A program made the translations under genes and the position numbers. The notes under the pieces are model-generated. The model saw nothing but the letters and a program-made list of their open reading frames with translations, ran no database searches and had not been told where the DNA came from. A DNA stretch of 64,000 nt from Sclerodactyla briareus (lineage: Eukaryota > Echinodermata > Holothuroidea > Dendrochirotida > Sclerodactylidae). The DNA is taken from assembly GCA_026419785.1 (NCBI GenBank), contig JAODTK010004109.1, forward strand, positions 62,001 through 126,000. Reading direction: 5' to 3'. Positions 12,301 through 25,579 of this stretch are shown in pieces; position 1 is the first letter of the stretch; each line of letters begins with the position of its first letter.

Positions 12301-15300
12301 AGTAGTAAAGTAGTGGAGTTAAATCAGTTTGGTTAACAACAGAAAAAATGGGTAAATTTAATAACAGCACTTTGGTGAATTCTTTCCCATTGCACCCCTG
12401 TTCCTCTCAGACACGAATATGAACTCTCGATATGTGAACCCCGCTTGTTAGCGATTGCAGACTGCCTGATTATTTGCTTTTGTCACACAATATTAATGGC
12501 TAGCTGTGCAACCCAATTCTAATACGTGCTTGACTCATTCATGAATAATACATGAGGCCAGGCACAGTTATTGAACATGATCGAGGTGGCCACCATGCCC
12601 TACATACCATGCTAGACGGGGGCCCGAAATGTCCTAATGGCTCGTTTTCACCTCAGGGGAAACTCGAAACATCACCTGTGGTCGTCATGGGGCTCTGTGG
12701 TCTTGTGACGTGACTCTGAAAAATTTCATTATGGTTAGGGGAATGTTGGTGATAGTGGATGGAGAAATTGATAATAAGCAGAAACTCAACGACAGCCTCT
12801 CTCTCAAGCTGTTCTGGCACACTTATTCAACAGTTGCCCTCATAGTTTGTTTCTATGATCTTGATGATAACGCCAATGTGTTTCACCTTTCCTATTTTTG
12901 AACGTGCTTTTCATTACTTTCCTATGGGATCTTTGACCTGATATTCTCCTAATGTCATAGTTGTGAACTGGCCCAATGAGCATTATGCTTTCTCCAGAAG
13001 ATCACCATAAGATCACCATGAAATTATTTTCCTACTTTTTTTTGCATGTTGCTTGTGTGCATAAGGCTGCTGCATGTACCTCAAAATCCCCTCTATTGGA
13101 CTGAGTTACAAAACACGACCCTAATTCCTTCAGTAGGCACCGGGTTCCAACATGTGGTTGTAGACTAATTGTCACTGTTGGCTTGGTGGTGGTTAAACAC
13201 AGGCCTGAGATATCTCTGGTCTGATGACCAACAGGATAACTCCTAATGAACAATATATGACATGAGCGTATTGGTGTGTCATTGAATTTTATTTATTATG
13301 CCTACACACCCAACCATCCACCCGTTATCAGCATATGGGGCAAGAAAACGGGGTGGGCAGCAGATCCCCCCCCCACAATTTTTAGGTTTGAAATTCTGGC
13401 AGAAAACACAGAAAAATTCAGGCAAAGAATAGGTAATTTCAAGCAGATATCAAAGTAAAAAGTTGCCTACCTTGTCTACTAAGTGCATGCATGGATTTTT
13501 TATTCTAATGAGTGCATTAAAAATGAAGGCTTCGTTGTATGTCTCTTTTTGAAGAACACTAGTGGTCTGCATTCTTTTTAGTGCAGATTACCTGCAATAG
13601 ATCCCGGTAATTTTTTGAGGTCCTTGGTGACTAAAATCTGCCCCTGGATTGAAAGTGTCCCATACGAGGGGGGCAATTACCGAGCTGAAAGTTGACAGGG
13701 AGGGGGGGGGTTCCGAGGCAGTCATGAGTTCTTGTGTGGAATGAACATTTTGAATGGAGGATCCCTCAAAAGCTGAGGGTCATGAAAACCCACCCCCCTC
13801 CTTCCTCAGTGGCTAAGCCATTGGTTCCACCCAACATACACACAGCAACTCATTCTGTGTGGTAATCTAAGCTTACATCCAATATCGACACATTTGTATA
13901 TATTACAAGTAATAACAGTTTACCTATTAGCATGATATCACGATAAGATGTCCATCTTCAAAAGCTTGACAGGACACCGATATGTTATCCATATTTAATT
14001 ATTGAAGAATTTGGGACCTACACCTGGTATACCTCTATATTCCATGGACAATGCTCTCCCCAAAATAAAGTGTATAATTGGCGGTTGAGGAACCGCTGTG
14101 CCACTCCAGCACTTCCGTTCTGTCATAATAAACAACCGTGTTACCTGAGCATTCAAACCTACATACATGACCATGTTCGATAACCACGGCGAGCTGTAGC
14201 GACAGACATCGTTTAGACGACTGGTACAGGATACCCGCGTGTAGCTAGTGGTCCAATTACCAGAGAATGTGGAACCGCTTGACTCGAAGTACGCCTGGTA
14301 ATTACAGGGAGAATGCTCTCCTACAGTGGGGGCAGGCTGGGCGCTTTTTCGCGGGAATAGCTCGCATTCTCAGTTCACTTAAGTGGGACAGCAGGGTCCC
14401 AAAAAACGGAAGTGAAATTCAATAAAGGGCACCAGCGACGGGCCTACGTCACAGGCAGTGCCAAAAATTAAAAACAATAAGGTGTGTGGAAAAGCTATTT
14501 AAGGGATTTTAAAGTGGTGGATAGATACACAAATGAATTGTCTGCTTCACTTTGCATTATGTCAACTCGGGAACTATCATTCAGCATATCCTAGCCTATT
14601 TAAAGATGCCGAATCTGGGTTTGAATTTCAAATTTACTTTGACAGGTAACATGCCAATTCTCATCTAAACAAACTTGCAAGGTCTCTTCTAGTAGAGAAA
14701 TGCCCTGAGAAGCCGCTGGGTCATTGGTGGGGTGGGGTGGGGGGTTGAGAAAGATGGGAAGGGGAAAGTGGAGGGCAAGGGGAGATGAAGAGTAGAAGAT
14801 ATTATTCATATGTAATGAACAATGGGACATACCTTTAAGCAGTTGGATGGAGGGAGGAAGGTATGGTGTCGCATATATCAAACAGGATTTTTTTATCTGG
14901 TTCATATATCAACCTGTCTGGTGGTGCCAGTTCTGATTACGATTCTTAGTGAAACGATAAGATGCATCGGACACCTGGGGTGGAATAAGGTGAGAACGGC
15001 AACACTTCTTCACTTGTGCTTTCTGCAGCTCACAAAACTTCACCATCAATAAAAAGTAGTATTGGAAGAATACAGTCATCTGAACCAGCCCTTAGGGCAT
15101 ATTTGTTTAGTTCCCCTTCAACTCCTACATAGATGGAGGGGAATTGGTGGTAGGGGGTGGGGTGGCAAGGGAGCCCCGGGCATGTGAATTAAGGGCTATG
15201 GAGAGTTGCATCCGGCAGAGTTAAATAATATGAGAGATTGAACAGTTTGTCATTTATCATCTCTCGTTTCATTATGCCACTACCTTCCCATGCGTAGCCT

Positions 15301-16985
15301 TAGAGCCATAGGTAAAAATTAGAAAGGACAGGAAAGAAACCAGAGTAGCTCCCAAAATGCTAATTTGGCAAAAAGCGTTGAAAATGGAACAACTTCAGTC
15401 ACTGGTTTTGACAATAATATGGAGTAGAGATGATGTGTTATCTACTTAGACATCCAATGCCTGTGCTCATTGTGAATGCGAATGCTTCAGTTGTTACGTC
15501 AGTGATGTATTTGGTGGAATTTGTCTTCCTCCTTCTGCATTTCAGACAGTATAGTAGAGTTATCATGAGTCAATCAATATCACAAGTCGATCATTATCGC
15601 GAGTCGGGTCATTGTCGATAAAATCGATATCAGCAGTGTGTGCAGGGCATGCAAGAGTTGCAAGTAAACAGTGTGTTGATAATTCATCAAACTGAGTACA
15701 TTTTTTGAGAAGTTCTCTACCCTCTCACTAGAGAAAGCAAAATTTATGATTTTACCCAATGCTAAGGAGGTAATTCTGTAATAGGACTGATTACACACCT
15801 TTTCAAGGAGCCCGCCAATGAAGTAATGATTATTTCTCTGATTTCCCTTTGAAATTCTCAGGCCAAAAGAACAACTTTCATCAGGAAATATCTCATGTGG
15901 TCACTTTTGTTCATGTTCAGCAGCACATTGCACAACTCACCACAGTGATTGACTCATGATAAGTTACTGAGCTGTGAATTGTGACTGACTAAGGCATTCC
16001 CTTCTCAGTAATTATTCCATGGAAACATTACAAACTTTACAAACATGGCATGCGGAAAGAATGTGATCCAATTAATGCTGCTGCCAAATTCTGTATTTTG
16101 AATGGTGTTTAGTATAGAGAAAAAAAGAAGAAAATCTGTCATTCGTGAGGCGATTGACTCGCAATCACACCATTATAATACAGACAATATCATATCAGTA
16201 TTATTTATCCTGTTATAAGTCCAAGAATGAGCTGAAGTATTTTTCAACAGCAGTGAAAAAGACACAGGCAATGTTTCACAAGTATATGTTTGTGTTCCAT
16301 CGATAAAAACAACTCATTCACTCCGCTCCCAACAGGGGAAATGACCCAGTGCAGAATGTAACTGTAAAAGGACGTGTGTGTGGAAGGGGGGTGGGGAGGG
16401 TGCTTCCTAAACTTGATGGTTAAAGGATGTATCATTAAACACAATTTTTTCTTTTTAATCTTTCATTCAACTGCTAACCCACTTAACTTTTGGGTTATGC
16501 CGCATTCCTTTAGATGTGATGTCTTTATACTTTGACATCACCGAGAAATAAAGGTCAGACGTGATTGATGCGAATTAGAGTCGTAGGGCTTGTTGTTGGT
16601 TAGTGAGAGCAATCAGATCAGAGGGCAATTTAACCCCTTCTCAGTGGCCAGGATTAGGGTCAATATCAATCGATGTGTTAATGGGCATGTCAATTCGATA
16701 GCTTACGGGACGCCTGCATTCGAGGGATGGGGGTCTATTTGAAGCCAAGCTAATTGCTCACTCAGACTGGTGTTCTTTTTGAAGGTCGATCGAGCAGGGT
16801 TGGTTAAATATTGCAATCATTGCCGTGATGGTGGTGGGAGGAAGATGGTTTGAGGGTCAATGTAGGGTAAAGAGGTATGGGTAGAGGAGATGGGCCTGGT
16901 GGGTTTAGAGCAGCTACTAGCATGAACCCTTAAAGCCTTCACTGTCATTTTCCTGCCACATTGCTCCCTTTTTTTCTGTGTCTAG
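9392..16985. other. Large intron, about 7.6 kb
   Basis: Mostly unique AT-rich sequence. I found no further splice-flanked coding exon. It contains the G-rich minisatellite at 10907. Open frames around 10676-11035 on both strands are by-products of that minisatellite. Confidence 0.45.
10907..10975. repeat. G-rich 17-bp minisatellite
   Basis: Units of GGTGGGTGGGAGGGAGA begin at 10907, 10924 and 10941, with a fourth diverged copy. Three or more GGG runs per unit at short spacing make the plus strand a strong candidate for G-quadruplex formation. The overlapping Gly/Arg and Pro/His/Ser-rich open frames are translation artefacts of the repeat. Confidence 0.85.
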
Positions 16986-17145
16986 GAGCCAGGATTCGAT
17001 ATCGTCGATATCCGAGATGCGGAATACACTGACGACTCTGACATGGAGGCCGAACAGGATACCCCTAACTGGCAGGCAAGGTTGGACAAGACCATCATCA
17101 AAAAACTGAAGCCAAAGGAGGTCAAGAGCCAGGAAATCATAAATG
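16986..17145 (+). CDS. ARHGEF11/12-like: RGS-RhoGEF, acidic linker and start of DH domain
   Basis: A 160-bp exon after TTTTTCTGTGTCTAG and before GTGAGA. It is open without any indel. The first 26 residues are strongly acidic (EPGFDIVDIRDAEYTDDSDM and following), then come NWQARLDKTIIKKLKPKEVK and SQEIIN, ending in phase 1. The second half aligns with the conserved entry helix of the DH domain in ARHGEF11/12 (NWQ, LKP.E.K, RQEVINELF). In PDZ-RhoGEF an acidic stretch and a short switch just before DH are known to restrain exchange activity; the acidic run sits in the same place, so the same role is inferred. The split codon (G at the end here, AA at 25354) rebuilds the Glu of INELF, which ties this exon to the next. 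Confidence 0.93.
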
Positions 17146-17450
17146 GTGAGAAAACATCACTAGTGTCTGTCTGTCTGTCTGTGTATCCATCTATTGAGTG
17201 CAAGACATGCCCAACTGGCAGGTCAAGGTTGACAAGAACATCGTCAGAAAACTGTAGCCAAAGGAGGTCAAGAGCCAGGAAATCATAAATGGTGAGAAAA
17301 CATCACTAGTGTCTGTCTGTCTGTGTATCCATCTATTGAGTGCAAGACATGCCCAATTGGCAGGTTCAGGTTGATAAGACCACCATCAAAGAACTGAAGC
17401 CAAAGGAGGTCAGAGGCAGGAAATCATAAATGGTGAGAAAACATCACTAG

Positions 17451-17485
<35 letters not shown>

Positions 17486-17612
17486 GTATCCATCTATTGA
17501 GTGCAAGACATGCCCAACTGGCAGGTCAAGGTTGACAAGAACATCGTCAGAAAACTGTAGCCAAAGGAGGTCAAGAGCCAGGAAATCATAAATGGTGAGA
17601 AAACATCACTAG

Positions 17613-17652
<40 letters not shown>

Positions 17653-17760
17653 GAGTGCACACCATGCCCAAACTGTCAGTGCAAGGTGGACAAGGGCACT
17701 GTTAGGAAGCTCCAGCTAGGCTGCCTACAGCAGGAAATGATAAACAGTGAAAATATTTAA
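17055..17760 (+). repeat. Tandem array of the DH-entry exon end plus its splice site and a TCTG microsatellite
   Basis: The 3' part of the 16986 exon, its donor (AAATGGTGAG) and the following intron text (AAAACATCACTAGTGTCTG) recur with donor copies at about 17141, 17286, 17428 and 17590, then a degenerate copy to 17760. Units are about 142-162 bp. Length variation comes mainly from a (TCTG)n tract of different size in each unit, the longest near 17610-17652. Later copies still resemble the exon (NWQVKVDKNIVRKL), but a TAG replaces the Lys codon before PKEVK in two of them and another has frame changes, so only the first looks translatable. Each copy keeps a plausible 5' splice site, but I see no clear polypyrimidine-AG in front of the later ones. 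Confidence 0.9.
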
Positions 17761-20700
17761 TTCCAAACAAGAGCTGTCTTGTCTGAATATGAGAAAATTA
17801 TGCAAAATGTTCTCTTGTAGATTGAATTAAATATTATTATATGTGTACACTATGCGTTCATAGACCTGTCAAAATGTTGAGTGTTAGGAATTGTTTGTAA
17901 TCACGCGGTGTTGTTGTAGATGATGCAGAAAACCTTTTTTTAGAGGTTCTTGTAGAGACAGTCAAACCACAAATGGCTATTTGATGGCAACGCCCTACAA
18001 GCACTCAGGTCCAGTACTACCATATATATTGGATGTGTTACGTAGAAAATATCTACATTACATTGAGGCGATGTGTAAATTGATAAAAAGAGTAACAGGG
18101 ATGAATGCTGATTGTAAATCATACGAAGGAGCATCATCTTTCCATTTACCTAAGCTATTTGAGTTCTAGTACGGGATTAACACCGGCGTCTAGGTTCAAC
18201 CTCCGCATATTTTAATGATATTATAGTGCCGTATCAGCGTTCAAGTTCATTCTTCCTGTGCGGGTCGTAATTCACTGTTTAAGTTATCGTGTTGCTAATT
18301 AGGCGGGGCGGAACTTAATATTCCCTCGTTCAGTATTTTGCTTAATGCCGGTGCCAACTTAATGTGGCATTTGCGGGCGGACCCGTGATTATTGTAAACA
18401 CAATTTTACGCGACCTGTTATGGTTCACGAACGCTTACGGAGCCGTCTATTTGCCAGCCTCGGATCCATGAAATATTGTTGCAATCATTTAATGGCTGTA
18501 TGGATTGAGAGCAGTGTGCAGCTAGATGCCTTTCTCGTGTGGTGATTATACCCAATTTTTTCCGAGGCGTGAAACATTCCCAACAAGACTGGCAATTTTA
18601 TTTCTCAAGTGCCCATTCTTCTAAGATTGGAGTTGAGTGTGGCCATGTTAATTGAGACACCATGTCGCACATTTCCCATTTGGTTTAGTATGTGCGAATA
18701 TGCAATAGTCAACCTTTGAAGCAAATTCTTTACAAATAATTACATACATTCAAGTGTTTCCCCAGTGCGGGTTTGCATACTTCTACCACCATGCACGGAT
18801 GTGTAAACCTCTTATGCATACTCGATTAGCATACAAATGATATTAGTCCAGCGTAAATTCATGCGGTAATATTGCCAACGTTGACTTATCCAGTGCTCTC
18901 AACGGTCGTTATTTCTACGTTCCACTTTACCGAGGATGATTGATAGGCAACATTGTTTGGGTACGGATCAAAAGCGGCCATAATCCTCCCTGCTCCAACA
19001 GATGAAATATTGAAATTTTGATGATTTGAATCTGTGCCAATGTTATTTTATAGTGAGTACTACTCCACCTAGTCTAATCAACCAAATGGTATTGCCTATT
19101 TTTGAATAGCTTATTTCAGTTTCAATGTGCCTTGTGCAATTGTATACCCATTATTTTTTTTTGCATCATGACATCCTCTACAAGCACTGTCATGTAACTA
19201 TATATGTATAGTTTAACTGCAGCAATTTTCTAATGTTTGTGATAGTAAAAAAACAAAAACCAAAATAAAACTGCAAACCTTTTTGTATCCACCTAATACG
19301 CTTACTAACAATTTACTGCTGCCGCCCAGTGGTTTCCACCAAGTAATTTGCAAGATTTCACATTGTTGGAGATTACTACTCCCTGTATGTCCCCAAATCA
19401 ACTATAGGGAAAAAATAGGGCCCTGACCACTGGAGTGCTGCATCCATTTATCGATGGTTTATTTTTTTTTTATGCGATTTATGGCTACACATTAATTTCT
19501 TCAATGTCTGTTATCACAGCATCATATTCATCATTGGTTATGGGAAGTAGATATTCTATAGGGCTCTCAGATCAAAATTTTCTTCGGGGGTCTGCCTGGA
19601 CCTTAAAGTTGGCCAAGTGTTTTCAAGTAAAAAATATATCACTGATTAATCATGAATACATAGTAACTTGGAAAAAACAAATTCATCTGTGAAGTTATTA
19701 ACAGCAGGTTCAACATGAATTTCAGTCTTACAAAAAATTTTCACCTTCATTTTATGATGGAAGCGTTTTTTTTTTAAAATGTATTTCAGGGAGTTATCAT
19801 TAAGTGCTTCCAAATATTAAGCTTTGGATTGGGATGTTGAATCAGTATTGATAATTATAACTGCTCCAAAAATTAGATCGAAATGTGTTGTTGGTCAGAA
19901 GTGTCTTCTTCGTTGTTGTAAATTCACTCCTGTTCGAGCATCGAGTGCAAAGCTTCCCTAAAACTGGAACAAGGATGCTACTGATGTCGACATTCGATGC
20001 TATTATGATGAGTTATCGGACATTCACAACTAACCACTTTATGGGGTTGTTCTCTAAGCTTTCGACCTGCAAAGCATCCACTTTTCTCAACATGACACAT
20101 GACTTGGTTGTCTTGTCCTAAATGTCATCAGACTAATTGGAAACCGGGTTCCCCCGACCGTGCCACGTGGGCAAGTCGTGGGAGTGGAGCTGAAGGCGTG
20201 ATTTGTGCAGATGCGACACATATACATTATATGACCCATTGGCTGCGTGCATGTAGCCCGATGAAATGTGATCCCCGTTCTTCTGGCGTACCTGACACGC
20301 CCCCCCCAGCGCGTTGCCGTGGGGTAATGTTGCCCAAACGACGTCACGCGAGTAACGACCGCATTATTGTGGGAGACGGAGACAACAGCATTGTTTGTTC
20401 CACCTGTGCTCACACATATATCCACCAGTGAGCACCAGGGTTGTTGAGTTGTCTGTGGTATTCAGCATTGTACTGTGGTGTATCTGATGGGGTGGGGGGG
20501 GGGAGGGTCGTTTGTAATGGGAAATATGTGGAGTGCTCCCTCTGATAGAACGGGACAGGACAGACTGACAGCTACAGATGGGTTATAGAGGGGAAGTTAC
20601 TGAGGGTGCATGGGAAACAGAGATAAAGAGGGAAAGGGGATGAAGAATAGAAATGTCAGAAACAGACGAATGGGGTATTATGATCGCACCCATGAGAACA

Positions 20701-23700
20701 TCCCACGCTTGTTGTGCGGTGCCATAGACCTTCTCGCCAAATAGACTCTCGCAATGCATTGTGTGCTAGCTCATGGGATTAAAATTAGCCAATCTATGGG
20801 ATGGCTAAATAGGAATGTCAGCAGATAAAATTTATTTTTTGGCGATCGAGATAATAGCACCATGGTTTCAGGCAGATGGTGTATATTAAAGATTGTAAAA
20901 AATTATCAGAGGGCCAACATACTAAATTTTGAGAGATATGCACAGACAATGAGGAAAGATTAATTAAAGTTTTTCCAATACATGAACCACAAAGATGCCA
21001 CCCTGGTAGATCCAGATGCATCAAATCTTTCCCACAGTGCACCGCAGCATGCTATTGCGCGAAAGGTCGCTTGCCTCACTCGACTGCATGAACCTAGGAC
21101 AACAGTATTCTACTGGCCTCGATATAGGCTGGGTTCCTGGCAGCTGAACTCCTTTTTAGTGTATACACTTACAAAATACTGTTCAACCTTTATGTTGCCC
21201 ATTACCATTGTGTTAAAGCTCCAGGTCCTGGGAAAATTCCCCGTTTCAGTTCAAGTTTGAGGGCTTCCATTATGTGGGCCAGCCTGTTTTCAGGATGATA
21301 ATCTCTGTAGATGCTCTACACACCGAGGCTGCTGCCTATCGCCCTGTAAGATAATCTACTGACAAGTTGCTGCCCCGACTAGCGGTATTGAGGGGTTTCA
21401 ACCCTTGACAAAGGGCAATATGGTCAATTCTGTTTTATCCCAAAAAAACACACGTCTGACAGCGAATCAATGAGAATATCAATCACCTTTTGAAGGTTGT
21501 GGCTGATTTGAGTACAAAATCATGAGAAAGAAGGGAAATAGGGGAAAAAGACTGTCTAACAGAGAGCGTTTGTTCACTTGAAGTGAACAACAGGTGGTTG
21601 TGAAATCGACCTGGAAACAGTCGCACAGGAGCACATATATATATACTAATGAGGCATGAAAGGATGGGATATGGTGTGTTGATAGGTGGAAAAGCTGTGG
21701 AGTGTGTACATGTATACATCAGGGTCCAAAAGGAATTGTATTTGCATGTATTTTCCTTCAATAAAAATACTTGATATATGTGTCAATTGTTTTTTTTATC
21801 TTTAAGGGGGATTATACATGTAGACAGGGGTTTACATGTATCTTCAAATCAAAATCACTTGAAATTATGTGTCATATTATTTATAATCTTACCTGTATTT
21901 CTGCCAGCTTGCTGGATGGGTGTGAAATCTGCGCTAATGAAGAAATTAACAAAACCTGCGTAAGGGTATCTGGTGAAATATGTTCGAGAATCAATATCAT
22001 CGTTTTCAATTAATTGGAAATAATAAGTCAATATTCCAGCATCCTAAAACCCCCAAATTAGGGTTGATGGGTTTTTTCACATCCTCTTTCACCCTGTGTA
22101 GTTTGAATCAAATTTGTTACATGACCAATGACTTTAATTCATTTGATCGTCCTTGGTATTGTGTTGGATGATATTCTGAGCACTGTTCTCGAGGGGGGGG
22201 CTATGGTTGTGGAGATCTTTGGGATTCATGTACTCACAGGGATAGATTGTCCTATGCGAGTAATAGTAGAGACTACCCCGCCCACCCACCCAATAGATTG
22301 CAGATTCATTGTTGAGAGTAAAGAAGATTGGCTCTCAATTCTCCTCGGGACTCGGGGCGACAGTTGTGCCTTGACAGCGGGTGTAACTGATCGGAAAGTC
22401 GTCCTATTTAATTGGTTACGCCGCCTACTGACTGACGGGTCGATTCATGTAGCAGCCCTGCATGTGAAAAACATTAAAATCCCGGTAGAATTCAATTTCT
22501 CATCCCTCTCATGTTCGTACCTTTAGTTGAAAGGAATTATCTCTTGAAAATGTTGAAATTACCACCCACACACCATGGGAGAATCACCCAAAAACGGTTT
22601 CTCAGAGGCCGATATAAATATTGAACCGAAAAAACCCGAGGGCTTCGCTCATCATTCTTGTACCGTTGTTGTAAACAATGAAGACAGTTGTCTGGTCTTC
22701 GAGAGTAACTTAATGACTGATAGTGATCCCTACTTGTTTAGTATAAAAAACAAATCCAGTGATGGGGAGGAAATTTGAGCTTTAGTTAAGCTATTGTTGA
22801 TTCACGCGGTTAATTCAGTCATTGATTCAATTTGACCGGTCTATATATAAACTTTTGCCTTTTTTGCTGTCAAATGTATGCTCTCCTCTTCTCTCCACAA
22901 TGTTTTACCAATACTGCTTGGCTGCAATGTTCACAATTGACCCTGGGACATCGTGACCTCGTATAAAATTCGAAGGTAAAAAAGTTGGCTAATTGTGAAA
23001 ATGGCAAAATCCGTTCTCTCCTCACAGTATTATCCATAGCATGATATAACCTCCTGGAGTGTTATTACATTGTTTGGGTACGGCAGATTCACTAATAAAT
23101 GTTGAAAATTGGCAACTTCCTCCCTCTCCCACCCCACCTTCCTACAGAGTACCATAAGCTCAGTCTCCATTTGTAATATATGATGTGGTTAGGAATTTGG
23201 GATCCATATTATTGAAGGGGAGAATGAGCTCCTAGGTAAAAATGCTTCTCCTATGATTGATAAGATGTTGGTTTTGTCATCTCGCGAGCATGTAACAGAA
23301 AATCCGAGTCAGTGGCCATTTAGGGGGCAGAATAGTCAACTATCATTATCCTATGTCAATCTTCGTATCCATATGAAATATTGCCAGTGTGCCCTACAGC
23401 ACTTTAGTGCTTCCGTTTCTAATCTGCAAGAACATTCTGCAAATTATCTTATATTATTATCTTATTCTACTCCTTTGGGACATATGATATCATATATATG
23501 AAATGTAATGGAAGTCTTTTATCACTATCTATTCTTTGGTCCAATTGTTCTGTAAAAACTCCAATGGATGCCTCATCCCGCCAACATTGAGATTTGGAAA
23601 ACGTTGGGGTCTGGCAATTGATAGAAGCTCCTCATTTCACGTTCAAACTCGTTCAGAGTTCTGCTGTCAACAATCTGGAATGGTGCACAATTCAATCACT

Positions 23701-24059
23701 ATGGTAACCAGAAAAAAAAACAGGAATATTGATAATCCTCCCGTGTTACAACGTGGCTGATACTTCCTGGGTATGCTCCTCTTAAATACCATGTTTAAAT
23801 AGCACCAACAGTCCAAACAGAATCACTGGACATGCAATTCAAAGGTCGGCATTTAAATCGAAGGGAATGTGCTTCTTATGTTTGTTAATAAGTTGGTAAC
23901 ATCGTTAAATGCTGTCTTACATCTGCTGCTACAACTTGGTAATTGGATGGTCGTCAAAGCTGTCTGATCTTAGACCTGTGTTTTTTCCCTTATTACAACT
24001 AACCTGCTACAACTTGTTTAAATAACATGGCATGTTTACTGTTCAGCTCGTCCAGGTAA
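17761..24059. other. Intron inside the DH domain, first part
   Basis: No further DH exon is expected here, because the codon split at 17145 is completed at 25354. A CpG-richer block at about 20130-20430 is open on both strands over 110 codons, and a 132-codon plus frame lies at 22128-22526; neither resembles a known protein. The interval is otherwise AT-rich unique sequence. Confidence 0.5.
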
Positions 24060-25160
24060 ATCTGTTTGCCCAAGATCTGCAGTTCCGTACCACCATCTCT
24101 TTATGTGGCATTTACAACTACAATGATGTCGTGGGTTGTCACATCCCCTGCGGCCTTTTTGTAGCAATGGCATTGGCAATAACTTCTCAACTTGGTGGGC
24201 ATATTAAGTTGTCAAATGATTGCCAATACTTCTACTGAAGATATAAGGTCGGACGATGGCAGTTGAGCTTATGGTTGGCTATAAAAACGATATTCTTCCA
24301 AGAATTTAATGTAGTCATCGCCTCGCACTCATCACATAACCAGATGGCTTTCCAATTTAGAATATTCGGATCCTATAAGATTTTTTTTAAACATTCATCT
24401 GATATATGTCCAGAAACTAATAGGCCTGGGAACGATCAATTTAGCACAATACAGTGCTCACCCTAGTTGCTCTGTATCCGCCAGATATGACCCAGATATT
24501 ACAGAACATTACACCTTTACACAAACAGTCAAAGTGGTCAAAACAGGTATTTGCTATTCCAAGATATGCTTTAACATTATTTGATCTATTCAAACAACTA
24601 AGACTAGACACTTACATTGTCAGGGCACCTTGGCTTTCCCCACAGTCTGCAGTTCCATACCACTCGCTTTATGTGGCATTTACCACACATGTTCTGTTTA
24701 CACAATCCTGCTGACCCATTTTGAACAAATGGCTGGGCAATATCTCTCCACTTGTGGGATATTAAGTTGTCAAATGATTGCCAATACTCTACTGAAGCAT
24801 GGAAGTCGGAGATGTTCAGTTTGAGGTAATGAAGAAGTTTGTGTTGCTATAGACAACCATAGTTTTCTTCTCGATAATATCTGTGGTCATCGCCCACTCT
24901 CTCACAAATGAACAGCTGCTTCCGATTTAGATATCCGGATCCTTTCAATTTTTTTTTTTGATAGCCTTCATTAAATATTTGTCAAAATGAATAGGCTGGA
25001 AACAGTACTACAGTAAACTATGTATCCCCAAAATTGACCCCATTATACAAACCTTTGACAAAAAACAATCAAAAGTGTTTTATATACAAGGTTTTTGCTA
25101 TATGCTATATTGATGTGGTAATATAAACTAAGAACTTACTCTTCAGCACACTTCGATGTG
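24060..25160. repeat. Direct duplication of a unit of about 565 bp
   Basis: Text from about 24077 (GATCTGCAGTTCCGTACCAC, TTTATGTGGCATTTAC, ATTAAGTTGTCAAATGATTG, GTAGTCATCGCC, GGATCCT) recurs in the same order from about 24642. Copies differ by point changes and indels and the intervening text is also related, so two old tandem copies are present. On the minus strand the copies encode a Cys/His-spaced word (CGKCHIKRVVWNCRLWGKPR in the second), which might be a remnant of a transposase or gag-type zinc motif. Frames are broken and no family can be named. Confidence 0.75.
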
Positions 25161-25353
25161 TCAGTGGGATCTTTATTTATTTATTCTGTTATTCAATCTC
25201 CTTCCAAAACACAGAGAAAAATACTATAAAATATTGCAGCAGAATAAACGTTATGAGGCAAATAAAGAACTTGAAAATCCAGTTAAAAGTCACCAATATT
25301 CGCTCATGCTATTAGAGCAGCAGGCTTTAATCCCCTCCATTCTATTCTCTCAG

Positions 25354-25579
25354 AACTTTTCCACACGGGCGACCCATTTAGGAACAGAAGGTGCTAGACA
25401 AGGTCTTCTATCACAGCCGATGCTCAGCGAGGGCGGCCTCCCCAAGAAACGCGATCATGCACCTCTTCCCCAACCTCCCCGAACTCATCGAGGAACACAG
25501 CATACTGAAACGCCAGGAGGAAGAAGGCAAGAGTACGAGCCAGGTCGTACGAGATGTGGGAAACCTCTTACTAGAGAGG
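25354..25579 (+). CDS. ARHGEF11/12-like: RGS-RhoGEF, DH domain exon 2
   Basis: A 226-bp exon after TTCTATTCTCTCAG and before GTGAGT. With the G carried from 17145 it begins ELFHT, continues through a KVLDKVFYH word near 25391-25415, a PMLSEGGLPK word in a different frame, and then HLFPNLPELIEEHSILKRQ and SQVVRDVGNLLLER to the donor. These match the DH helices INELFYTERAHVRTLKVLDQVFY and the FSNLEDILQLH segment of ARHGEF11/12. At least three to four frame changes occur: around 25368-25390, and a compensating pair around 25413-25447. The last 43 codons are intact. The density of small indels in an otherwise well-conserved exon suggests assembly error, though decay cannot be excluded. Confidence 0.9.

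Noticed and set aside
17050-17760. CRISPR-like repeat array
   Set aside because: Units contain exon and intron text plus a TCTG microsatellite and there are no unique spacers; the genome is eukaryotic.
22128-22526. 132-codon plus-strand open frame in the DH intron
   Set aside because: No family resemblance, hydrophobic and irregular composition, and the flanking DH exons join perfectly without it.
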